Assembly: GCA_023230855.1 (NCBI GenBank)
Contig: JALNWQ010000016.1
Coordinates: forward strand, 43,871 to 107,870
Reading direction: 5' to 3'
DNA length: 64,000 nucleotides
Source of the DNA: Solirubrobacteraceae bacterium
GTDB taxonomy: Bacteria; Actinomycetota; Thermoleophilia; Solirubrobacterales; Solirubrobacteraceae
The translations under genes were made by a program, and so were the position numbers. Below, piece by piece: positions 56,949-64,000 of this stretch. Numbering within the stretch: position 1 is the stretch's first letter; every line of letters begins with the position of its first letter. The notes under the pieces are model-generated. The model was not told the DNA's origin. It was given only the letters and a program-made list of their open reading frames with translations, and searched no databases.

Positions 56949-57395
56949 ATGAGCACGCCCGTCGGCATCACCCCCACCGCCCCCGTCGTCCCCGCCCCGG
57001 CGACCGCCCGCCGCCGCACCCTGGCCCGCGCGGGCGCCGCGATCAGCGCCCTGATGATCGCCGGGGGCGTCGGGCCATGGGTCGAGACCAGCGCCGGCAC
57101 GATCTACGGCTACGACCGCGACGGCGCGATCTACATCGGCATGGGCGCGATCCTGCTCGTCGCGCTGCTCCTCCGGGGCGTGAAGAGCCGGTGGCCGTCG
57201 ATCCTCGCCCTGATCTTCGGGGTCGTCGGCGTCGTCGCGGCCGTGATCGACCTGGAGAGCATCATCAACCCCGAGGGCCTCATCCAGGCGATCGACCCCG
57301 AGGCGGGATGGGCGCTCTACCTCGCGACCGTCACGAGCGTCGCCATCACCGTCGTCGCCGTCGCCCTGCTCGCCACGCGCAGGGACCCGCGCTGA
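56949..57395 (+). CDS. small multi-pass membrane protein
   Basis: 148 residues with four hydrophobic helices (AGAAISALMIAGGVGPWVET, IYIGMGAILLVALLLRGV, WPSILALIFGVVGVVAAVIDL, WALYLATVTSVAITVVAVALLA). The pattern fits small actinobacterial four-helix proteins. Function unknown. It is divergent from the RelA/SpoT-domain gene. Confidence 0.72.
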   Translation: MSTPVGITPTAPVVPAPATARRRTLARAGAAISALMIAGGVGPWVETSAGTIYGYDRDGAIYIGMGAILLVALLLRGVKSRWPSILALIFGVVGVVAAVIDLESIINPEGLIQAIDPEAGWALYLATVTSVAITVVAVALLATRRDPR

Positions 57396-57528
57396 CCGGC
57401 GACGGGCGACCGCCCTCCCGGCCGCGCGGTCGCCCGTTCCCCGGTCCGTCCCCTGCCGAAGGCCCGGGTCCGTCGCCCGCCGCGCCCGACGCCCGTCGGC
57501 CGGCGCCCGATGCGTCACGATCCGCACG

Positions 57529-58401
57529 ATGACCCTCGTGCGCCCCTACCGCGGCCCCGCCCCCACCGCCGCAGAGCCGCAGCCGCCGGGCCGACCGTCC
57601 GGGATCGCGCTGCCGCCGGACCGGCTGCCCCTGGTGCACGCCGGCCGGGTGCGCAAGCGCTGGCGGTACGTCGGCGTCTACGGGCCGGAGCTCTCGCTCT
57701 GCGTCGGGGTGGTGCGCATCGGGCTCGCCCGCCAGGCGTTCTGGGCGATCTGGGACCGCGCCGGCGGACGCCTCCACGAGCGGACGTCGCTCGTCGGCGG
57801 CGGCGTGACGTCGTCGCCGGGCCGGGTGCGCGTCCGGCGGGGCGGCGTCGAGATCGACCTGGCGTTCGACGAGGACCCGCCCGGCGTCGACGGGATCGAG
57901 ACCGTCACGCCCTACGGCGCCGGCCACGCCTGGACGGTCAAGCGCGCGTCGGTCCCGGTGACGGGACGCGTCCGCGTCGACGGCCGCGACGTCCCGATCG
58001 ACGGCCTCGCGGTGATCGACGACTCCGGCGGGTACCCGCCCCGCCACACCACCTGGCGGTGGTCGGCGGGCGTCGGCCGCGACGAGGCGGGCCGCACCGT
58101 CGGCTGGAACCTCGTCGCCGGGATCCACGACGACGCGGACGCCAGCGAGCGCAGCGCCTGGATCGACGGGACCGCCGTCCACGCCGCTCCGGTGCGGTTC
58201 GCGGACGACCTGTCGGCGGTGACCGGGGACGACGTCGACCTGCGGTTCACGGCCGAGGCGACCCGGCGTCGCGACGAGCGCCTCCTCGTCGTCCGCAGCC
58301 ACTACGTCCAGCCGTTCGGGACGTTCACCGGCACGCTGCCGGGTGGCGTCCGCCTGGCCGAGGGGTACGGCGTCATGGAGCACCACGACGCCCACTGGTG
58401 A
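57529..58401 (+). CDS. DUF2804-family protein
   Basis: 290 residues with the DUF2804 pattern: KRWRYVGVYGPELSLCVGVVRIGLARQAFWAIWDR, IDLAFDEDPPGVDGIETVTPYGAGHAWTVKRA, VPIDGLAVIDDSGGYPPRHTTWRWSAGVG and GWNLVAGIHDDADASERSAWIDG. It is beta-sheet-rich. The family is related to lipocalin-like folds, with no proven reaction. Confidence 0.85.
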   Translation: MTLVRPYRGPAPTAAEPQPPGRPSGIALPPDRLPLVHAGRVRKRWRYVGVYGPELSLCVGVVRIGLARQAFWAIWDRAGGRLHERTSLVGGGVTSSPGRVRVRRGGVEIDLAFDEDPPGVDGIETVTPYGAGHAWTVKRASVPVTGRVRVDGRDVPIDGLAVIDDSGGYPPRHTTWRWSAGVGRDEAGRTVGWNLVAGIHDDADASERSAWIDGTAVHAAPVRFADDLSAVTGDDVDLRFTAEATRRRDERLLVVRSHYVQPFGTFTGTLPGGVRLAEGYGVMEHHDAHW

Positions 58402-58406
58402 GCGCG

Positions 58407-58649
58407 CTACCGGCGGCGGTCCCGCTCCTCGGCCTCCATCGCGTCGATCGTGCGGACGAGGCCGTCGGCCATCCGGCGCCGCATGACGGACGTGAACCCC
58501 AGCACGACGCCGAGGACCAGGCCGAGCAGCGGACGGTCGATGAGGAACCCGACCGTCACGCCGACGAGGACCCCGGTGAGGAATGCGAGGACGAGGCGAC
58601 GCCGCGCGTCGAGTCCGGACGGCGGGCCGGCGGCGGATCGGTCGGACAC
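58407..58649 (-). CDS. small membrane protein
   Basis: 80 residues from GTG 58649. Two hydrophobic helices (LVLAFLTGVLVGVTVGFLI and LLGLVLGVVLGFTSVM) sit before a charged tail. Convergent with the DUF2804 gene. Function unknown. Confidence 0.62.
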   Translation of the reverse strand: MSDRSAAGPPSGLDARRRLVLAFLTGVLVGVTVGFLIDRPLLGLVLGVVLGFTSVMRRRMADGLVRTIDAMEAEERDRRR

Positions 58650-58842
58650 CCCGCCACCGTAGCGCCGCCGCGCCGGCCGCGCCGCACGGATCGCCAACCC
58701 ACCCGTGGGCATGGAACGTCGACCCCCGACGCCGTCGGACTGGACGCTTGTACGACATACGCGCTTGGCTCTCCCGCCAACGACGCCCAACATCCGTTGA
58801 CGGGACGGACAGCCTTTCGTCGAGGAGTAGACGCTGTCCGAC

Positions 58843-59886
58843 ATGCAGCCCGCCACGCCTCACGCCACCCGAGTCGGGCGAACCCGGCCCCCCGCGGCCC
58901 GTGCCCCCCACCGACGCGGGCTACGCCGCGGCGTCGTCGCGCTGGCGGCGACGACCGCCACGGTCCTCGCCGCCGCGCCGTCCGCCCAGGCGGCCGGGCC
59001 GTGCGTCGACTCCGATGCGACGCCCGCCCAGATCGGCACGCTCCGCACCCAGGTCGCCCTCCTCTGCCTCACGAACCTCGAGCGTGCAGCCGTCGGCCTC
59101 AACACCGTCACGCCGTCGGTGCTCGTCACGCTCGCCGCCCAGCGGCACGTCGACGACATGACGCTGCGGCGCTACTTCGCCCATGACGCGCCGGCGCCCG
59201 CCCCGTTCGGCACGTCACCGAGCCTGCGCCTGTCGGCCGCCGGATACACGTGGTCCGCGATGGGCGAGAACCTCGCCGTCGGCCAGCAGACCCCGCGCGC
59301 CGTCGTCACGGCCTGGCTCGCGAGCAAGGGCCACTGCGAGAACCTCATGTCGACCGCCTACCGGGTCGCCGGGTTCGGCGTGTCGACCGACGGCACCGGC
59401 GACTACCCGGGACCGACGTGGAGCCAGACGTTCGCCCGCGGACTGTTCGCCGACGCGCCCGGCGGCCCGAGCGTGGCGTGCCCGCGGACCCCGGCCACCC
59501 GCACCCCCAACGTCGACCTGACCCCCGACGCCGTCCCCGACCCCGCACCGAACGCGGATCCGGTGACGCCGGAGTCGGTGGCCGGCAACCGCGGGAGCGA
59601 CGAGGGCGGCACGAAGGGCTCGACGACGACCACCGCCACGCGACGCCTGAAGGTCACCGCCCGACGCGCGTCCCGGCGGCTGAGCCTGCGGGTGACGCTG
59701 CCGGATTCCGCTACCCGCCGCGTCGTCCGGGTGACGGTCCTCCAGTCCCGCGAGAAGCGACAGGTCAAGCGGTGGCGCCGCTCCGGAGGCCGGACCGTCA
59801 CCCTCAAGGTGTCGATCCGCGCCGCCAAGCGCGGCCGGGCCACCGTCCGGGTCGGCGGCCAGCAGCGCACCGTACGGTTCCGCTGA
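58843..59886 (+). CDS. secreted CAP-domain (SCP/PR1) protein
   Basis: 347 residues. A signal peptide (RRGVVALAATTATVLAAAPSAQAA) precedes a CAP domain: LCLTNLERAAVGLNTVTPSVLVTLAAQRHVDDM, YFAHDAP, YTWSAMGENLAVGQQTPRAVVTAWLASKGHCENLMSTAYRVAGFGVS. This matches the bacterial CAP motif set (YxxH, GENLA, HCENLM). The C-terminal 120 residues are a basic, beta-rich Arg-rich tail that may bind the wall. Role unknown. Confidence 0.88.
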   Translation: MQPATPHATRVGRTRPPAARAPHRRGLRRGVVALAATTATVLAAAPSAQAAGPCVDSDATPAQIGTLRTQVALLCLTNLERAAVGLNTVTPSVLVTLAAQRHVDDMTLRRYFAHDAPAPAPFGTSPSLRLSAAGYTWSAMGENLAVGQQTPRAVVTAWLASKGHCENLMSTAYRVAGFGVSTDGTGDYPGPTWSQTFARGLFADAPGGPSVACPRTPATRTPNVDLTPDAVPDPAPNADPVTPESVAGNRGSDEGGTKGSTTTTATRRLKVTARRASRRLSLRVTLPDSATRRVVRVTVLQSREKRQVKRWRRSGGRTVTLKVSIRAAKRGRATVRVGGQQRTVRFR

Positions 59887-59954
59887 TCCAACGACGGCGG
59901 GCGCCCGCACCGCCGTGCGTAGGGCGGCGGGGGCGGCGGCCGTCGCGGGCGGGC

Positions 59955-60737
59955 TCAGCGGCCTTCGTACGCCGTCCCGTGTCGCGGGCCGTCGGCGAGG
60001 AACGCGGCGATCGCGCGACGGGTGTCGTCGGTGTCGAACAGCGCGCCCGACACCGTCGGGACGATCGCGTCGGCGGCCGCGTTGCCCCCGGCCGACCAGG
60101 CGCGGACGATCTGCTTCGTCGCGTCGTGCGCCCGGGTCGGCCCGTCGGCCAGGCGACCGGCCAGGGCCCGCGACCGCTCGTCCACCTCGCCGTCGTCGCA
60201 GACGACGTTCACGACGTTCCACCGCTCCAGGGTCTCGGCGTCGTAGAGGTCACCGGTCATGACGAGCTCGCGCGCGCGACCCGACCCGGCGCGGTCGGCG
60301 AGGCGCTGCGGACCACCCATCGACGGGGTCAGGCCGACGACGGTCTCGACGAGCCCGAACCGCGCCGACCGCGCGGCCACGATGAGGTCGCAGGCCAACG
60401 CGATCTCGAACGCCGCGGTGAGCGTCAGCGCGTGCGCGGCGAACACCGTCGGGCACGGCAGCCGCTCGATCGTCGCGGCCATCTCCAGCATGTCCGCCCA
60501 GAGCGCCGCACCGGTCGTCCCGTCGAGGTCGCGGAACACCGACACGTCGACGCCGCCGGACACGACGCGACCCTCCGCGCGGACGAGCAGGCCCCGGGGC
60601 GGGTCGGCGTCGAGGTCGGCCACCGCCGCCCGGACCGCGTCGAGCATCGCCCGGTCGAAGAGGTTGAGCGGCGGGTGGTCGAGCGTGAGCGTCGCGAGCG
60701 CGCCGTCGCGCTCCAACCGGGCCGGGCTGTCGGTCAT
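59955..60737 (-). CDS. enoyl-CoA hydratase/isomerase family protein
   Basis: 260 residues. The crotonase fold is shown by PLNLFDRAMLDAVRAAV, the oxyanion loop VVSGGVDVSVFRD (usually FSAGxDL), AHALTLTAAFEIALACDLIVAARSARFGLVETVVGLTPSMGGPQRL and RAHDATKQIVRAW. The Glu in VETVVG is the likely acid. It may act with the acyl-CoA dehydrogenase operon, but is 5 kb away and opposite. Confidence 0.9.
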   Translation of the reverse strand: MTDSPARLERDGALATLTLDHPPLNLFDRAMLDAVRAAVADLDADPPRGLLVRAEGRVVSGGVDVSVFRDLDGTTGAALWADMLEMAATIERLPCPTVFAAHALTLTAAFEIALACDLIVAARSARFGLVETVVGLTPSMGGPQRLADRAGSGRARELVMTGDLYDAETLERWNVVNVVCDDGEVDERSRALAGRLADGPTRAHDATKQIVRAWSAGGNAAADAIVPTVSGALFDTDDTRRAIAAFLADGPRHGTAYEGR

Positions 60738-60844
60738 GCGTGGTCTCCCCGAGGTCGGTCGTCCCGTGGGACGGGACGTGGTGACGGGCACGCTATCGCC
60801 ACCCGCCACGCCGTCGGGCGCGTCCGCCCCGGCCGCCGCCTAGG

Positions 60845-61450
60845 ATGGACCCGATGCGACGACCGTGGCGGGATCTCGACGAGTTGGTGCGGACCGTCGA
60901 GGGCCGCGCGACCCACCTGTCGTCGCAGATCCACGGTCCCTCGCACTGGCGCGCCGTCGGGGCGACCGCGGCCGAGCTCGTGGCCGCGCCGCCCCCCGGC
61001 CCGGCCGACGTCGTCGGCGACGGCGGCGACGCCGGGCGCGAGCCGACGGGCCCGGACCCGGTCGCCGCCGACCGCGAGCTGCTGCTGCTCTTCGCGTTGC
61101 TGCACGACGCCTGCCGGCTCGACGACGGACGCGACCTGGAGCACGGGCCCCGCGCCGAGGTGCTGCTCGCCGACCTGCGCACCGCGGGCCACCTGGACCT
61201 CGCCGCGGACCGGGCCGACGTGCTCGCCGAGGCGCTGCGCGACCACACCGCCGGCGGGCTGTCGGTGGAGCCGACGATCGCCGTGTGCTGGGACGCCGAC
61301 CGGCTGCTCATCGGCCGGGTGGGGATCGTCCCCGACCCCCGGTTCTGCTCGACCGCCGAGGGTCGACGGCGCGCGCACGACGGTGCGCTCCCCGACCTCG
61401 TCGGACCGCCCACGTGGTCGGCCGTCGCGGTGCTCCTGGGCGTCGCCTGA
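60845..61450 (+). CDS. HD-domain hydrolase-like protein
   Basis: 201 residues. HD-type metal set: HGPSHW, then LLHDACRLDDG (HD), LRDHTAGG and CWDADRL. This is the pattern of small HD phosphohydrolases on nucleotides. Substrate not identified. Divergent from the enoyl-CoA hydratase gene. Confidence 0.82.
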   Translation: MDPMRRPWRDLDELVRTVEGRATHLSSQIHGPSHWRAVGATAAELVAAPPPGPADVVGDGGDAGREPTGPDPVAADRELLLLFALLHDACRLDDGRDLEHGPRAEVLLADLRTAGHLDLAADRADVLAEALRDHTAGGLSVEPTIAVCWDADRLLIGRVGIVPDPRFCSTAEGRRRAHDGALPDLVGPPTWSAVAVLLGVA

Positions 61451-61550
61451 CGCCCCGACGGCGCGGCGGCGCCGCGGCACCGCCCCACGGTCCGTCGCGA
61501 CCGGCCGCCGGGCGTCCGGCAGGTCGCGGCGCCGGGCGCCTCCTCGACGG

Positions 61551-62189
61551 CTATCCGCGACGGGCCGCGGTCGCCTCGAGCCCGGCGAAGAACGTCGACA
61601 GCATCGTGCCGAAGAGGTCGTCCGGCACCGCGTCCGGCTCCAGCAGCTTCTGCAGGGCGACGCCGTGCGCCATCGCGAACGTCATCCGCGCGACGACGTC
61701 GGGGGCGACCGGCGGGGTCCAGTCCAGCTCGTCCGCCCGCTCGCGGAGCAGCGCGGCGATGCGGTCGCGCATCGCCCGGTGGCGGGCGACGAGCTGCTCG
61801 CGGAACGCGTCGTGGTGCGACGCGTGGACCGCGAACTCGAAGATCATCGGCCCCCACTCCGCGTCGGCGCCGAGCGCCCGCATGAAGTCCGCCCCCGCGC
61901 GACGGGCCTGCTCGTCGACCGCCGCGTCGGCGTGGATCGCCCGGTCGATCTCGGCCAGGCGCGCCTCGAACCGCTGCTCGAGCATCGTGAGCAGCAGCTC
62001 GTCCTTGCTCACGAAGTTCGCGTAGAACGCGCCCTTCGTGAACCCGGCGTGCTCGACGACCGCGGCGATCGACGTGCCGCGCAGCCCGTCGCGCGCGAGC
62101 ACCGCGAACGCGGAGCGCAGCAGCTCCGCCCGGGTGCGCTCCTGCTGCTGCTTGCGGGTGAGCCGCCGTCCGGCGTCGGCGGCGCTCAC
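61551..62189 (-). CDS. TetR-family regulator of the P450 operon
   Basis: 212 residues from GTG 62189, which overlaps the P450 stop (GTGA). The HTH is RTRAELLRSAFAVLARDGLRGTSIAAVVEHAGFTKGAFYANFVSKDELLLTMLE. The C-terminus is a helical ligand domain (MIFEFAVHASHHDAFREQLVARHRAMRDRIAALL). The palindrome before the P450 gene is its likely operator, so it would repress its own operon. Confidence 0.92.
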   Translation of the reverse strand: MSAADAGRRLTRKQQQERTRAELLRSAFAVLARDGLRGTSIAAVVEHAGFTKGAFYANFVSKDELLLTMLEQRFEARLAEIDRAIHADAAVDEQARRAGADFMRALGADAEWGPMIFEFAVHASHHDAFREQLVARHRAMRDRIAALLRERADELDWTPPVAPDVVARMTFAMAHGVALQKLLEPDAVPDDLFGTMLSTFFAGLEATAARRG

Positions 62190-63562
62190 GGGCCCGCCAC
62201 CGCCGGCTCGCGGGTCGCCGCCGACCGTGCCGCCCGCCAGTCGCGCCGCACGACGACGACCCGTCCGCCGCGGCCCGGCGTCTGGGTGATCGCCCGACGA
62301 CGGAACGGCTCCGGCTCGGGCTCCGCGGCCCGCAGCTCGACGCGGCGGACGATCGTCGCCAGGACGCGGCGCGCCTCGAGCTCGGCGAACGACGCCCCGA
62401 GGCAGCGCCGGACCCCGCCGCCGAACGGGATCCACGTGTAGGTGCCCGGCGCCCGGTCGAGGAACCGCTCCGGCCGGAACGCCGACGGGTCGGGGTAGAG
62501 GTCGGGGCGCTGGTGGACGAGGCGGATGCACGGTGCGACGCGCGTGCCCGCGGGCAGGCGATGCCCGCCGATCTCCGCGGCCGTGGTGAGCTTGCGGACG
62601 ACGAGCGCGAGGACCGGCCGCAGGCGCAACGTCTCCTTGATCGTCGCGTCGAGGTACGCCTCCTCGCCGGCGCGGACCTCGTCGCGCAGGCGGGCGAGCG
62701 CCGCGGGATGGCGGACGAGCCGCTCCAGCGCCCACGCCAGCGTCGTGGCGGTCGTCTCGTGACCGGCGACGAGGAGCGTCATGAGCTCGTCGCGGAGCTC
62801 GCGGTCGCCCATCGGCCGGCCGTCCTCGTCGGTCGCCTGCACGAGCATCGACAGGATGTCGTCGCGCTCGTCGAGGTCGTCGGCGACGCGGCGCTCGCGG
62901 ATGAGGCGCAGGATCGCGTCGTCGGCGCCCTCGAGCGCCCGCCGCGCGAACGGGATCGCGCGGAAGCGGCGCGGTCCGATCGCGGTGACCGATGCGAGCG
63001 TCAACGGGTGGGTCACGCGGCGGAGCACGGTGACGAGCGGGTCGCGGATCGCGGCGAGGCGGGCCTCGTCCTGCACCCCGAAGACCGCGCGCATGATGAC
63101 CTCGAGCGTGATCTCCTGCAGCCGCGGCCAGGTCGCGATCGGCGTCCCCACCGGCCAGGTCGCGACCTGACGCTCGGTCGCCTGCTCGATGAGCCCGGCG
63201 TAGCGCGACATCCGACGGCCGTGGAACGGGGGCAGGAGGAGCCGTCGCTGGCGCAGGTGCGCGTCGTCGTCGAGCAGCAGGACCGAGTGGTCGCCGAGCA
63301 GCGGCAGCAGCACGTCGTTGCCCTCGCCGGCGTGGAAGACCTCCGGCGACCCGGTGAACACCTCCTTGACGAGGTCCGGGTGGCCGAGCATGACCCACTC
63401 CCCGCCGGCGGTGATCCGCAACGTGAACATGTCGCCGTGGCGGGCGTGGCACGCCTCGAGGAACCCGGGCGCGTCCCGCACGAACCGGATCGACTGCTCG
63501 AGCCGCGACATCCGCGGCCCCGCGGGCAGGCGGTCGACGACGGAGGCACCTATGCCCCCCAC
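62186..63562 (-). CDS. cytochrome P450
   Basis: 458 residues from GTG 63562. Signature motifs are AGHETT (about 266-271, oxygen-activating I helix), KETLRLRP with E310 and R313 (ExxR), FRPERFLD, and heme-binding FGGGVRRCLGASFAELEARRVL with Cys387. These match CYP102/CYP132-type class P450s of bacteria. Substrate unknown; no redox partner is encoded in the window. The start gives the usual length; an internal ATG 63511 would cut the N-terminus. Confidence 0.95.
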   Translation of the reverse strand: MGGIGASVVDRLPAGPRMSRLEQSIRFVRDAPGFLEACHARHGDMFTLRITAGGEWVMLGHPDLVKEVFTGSPEVFHAGEGNDVLLPLLGDHSVLLLDDDAHLRQRRLLLPPFHGRRMSRYAGLIEQATERQVATWPVGTPIATWPRLQEITLEVIMRAVFGVQDEARLAAIRDPLVTVLRRVTHPLTLASVTAIGPRRFRAIPFARRALEGADDAILRLIRERRVADDLDERDDILSMLVQATDEDGRPMGDRELRDELMTLLVAGHETTATTLAWALERLVRHPAALARLRDEVRAGEEAYLDATIKETLRLRPVLALVVRKLTTAAEIGGHRLPAGTRVAPCIRLVHQRPDLYPDPSAFRPERFLDRAPGTYTWIPFGGGVRRCLGASFAELEARRVLATIVRRVELRAAEPEPEPFRRRAITQTPGRGGRVVVVRRDWRAARSAATREPAVAGP

Positions 63563-63570
63563 CGTTCCAG

Positions 63571-63584
63571 ATACCGGTCGGTAT
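63571..63584. promoter_or_regulatory. TetR-type operator before the P450 gene
   Basis: ATACCGGTCGGTAT has 6-bp inverted arms ATACCG/CGGTAT around GT, 8 bp upstream of the GTG start. Nearby TGACAT on the minus strand suggests an overlapping promoter. TetR proteins commonly bind this type of site. Confidence 0.7.
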
Positions 63585-63735
63585 GTCAATTCAGGGAGGG
63601 GTGGGTGGTGGGTGCCGGCCTCGGCTGGCGGGCGGTGGGTGGCGGCGGCTGGGCGGCGGGTGGCGGCGGCTGGGCGGCGGGTGGCGGGGCGGCGGGCGAC
63701 CGGGGCGGCGGGGCGGCCGGGGCGGCCGGTGGCGG

Positions 63736-63821
63736 CGAGCGACGTCCAGGGGGCGAACCCGCCGTCGCGCGAGACGGTGCGCCACCAGAGCGACGTCATG
63801 CGACGCCCACGTGGCGAGGCG
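63736..63821. repeat. 86-bp direct repeat, copy 1
   Basis: From CGAGCGACGTCCAGG onward this matches 63915-64000 with only a few differences, offset 179 bp. Both run in the same direction. Confidence 0.8.
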
Positions 63822-63914
63822 CTCGCGACACGGTGGGGCTCGCCCCCACAGCGACACCCCGCGACGCCCCACGGGCGGCGCGACGGACGACGGACGACGG
63901 ACGACGGATGACGA

Positions 63915-64000
63915 CGAGCGACGTCCAGGGGGCGAACCCGCCGTCGCGCGAGACGGTGCGCCACCAGAGCGACGCCACGCGACGCCCAGGCGGCGAGGCG
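63915..64000. repeat. 86-bp direct repeat, copy 2 (reaches window end)
   Basis: The second copy differs mainly around GCCAC versus GTCAT and CAGGCG versus CACGTG. It reaches the window end, so the repeat may continue. Confidence 0.78.

Larger units (their letters stand above)
63563..64000. other. non-coding, repeat-rich right end
   Basis: About 440 bp hold the P450 operator, a run of short tandem GGTGGCGGCGGCTGGGCGGC-type units (about 63635-63700) and a direct repeat (63736-63821 and 63915-64000). I see no supported gene. Confidence 0.6.

Noticed and set aside
1..64000. CRISPR array or insertion sequence
   Set aside because: I saw no regularly spaced 25-40-bp repeats and no transposase gene. 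The 90-bp units at 18741-18950 are coding.

Overview
The window is very GC-rich (well over 70%), gene-dense DNA with many GTG starts, 4-bp stop/start overlaps and apparently leaderless promoters. This points to a high-GC actinomycete. The chromosomal genes look like those of a deep-branching soil or water lineage, possibly Thermoleophilia, but that placement is only an inference.

The centre is one complete-looking myovirus-type prophage (about 4558-43907) integrated in the 3' half of a tRNA-Thr(CGT) gene. Left chromosomal flank (1-4500), all on the minus strand: a truncated membrane-anchored HExxH metallopeptidase, a LysR-type regulator, a membrane protein and a GlsB/YeaQ-type protein.

Prophage layout. 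Beside attL (4.5-10.3 kb, minus) lie small proteins including an ASCH domain, a tyrosine integrase, an excisionase-like protein, a DUF2303 protein and a ribbon-helix-helix protein. At 10.3 kb a divergent switch region faces a plus-strand operon: a cI-like repressor, a secreted Cys-rich protein and a TcmP-type three-Cys-motif partner. TcmP runs tail to tail into a DUF5131 (Gp37/Gp68) three-Cys-motif gene whose small upstream cistron starts just below a perfect SOS/LexA-type box. A second secreted protein is divergent from it. An XRE-ImmA metallopeptidase gene and its partner follow, under a clear promoter with repeated operator elements. From 43.8 kb back to 16.3 kb there is one long minus-strand late transcription unit, in order: replication and HTH proteins, HNH nuclease, small and large terminase, portal, MuF protein with a C-terminal nuclease-like toxin domain, scaffold, capsid, connectors, tail sheath and tube, tail chaperones with a probable -1 frameshift, tape measure, LysM protein, a large hub enzyme, baseplate (gp25, gpJ, gpI-like), tail fibre, XhlA-like protein, amidase and holin. 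Sheath, tube, gp25 and gpJ together show a contractile tail.

The attR side (43.9-44.1 kb) is unusual. It holds a second tRNA-Thr 3' half with compensatory T-stem changes, followed by a terminator and a fragment homologous to the left-end gene of the present prophage. This looks like the left edge of an older element in the same tRNA.

The right chromosomal flank (44.3-64 kb) carries an HNH nuclease, a large secreted protein, a short-chain dehydrogenase, a SNF2-type helicase, a ferritin-like protein, an acyl-CoA dehydrogenase/APH-kinase/TetR operon with a palindromic operator, a RelA/SpoT-domain protein, a DUF2804 protein, a CAP-domain secreted protein, an enoyl-CoA hydratase, an HD hydrolase and a P450-TetR operon. 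The window ends in repeat-rich non-coding DNA. Three copies of a 15-5-15 inverted repeat lie in chromosomal intergenic DNA on both sides of the prophage.
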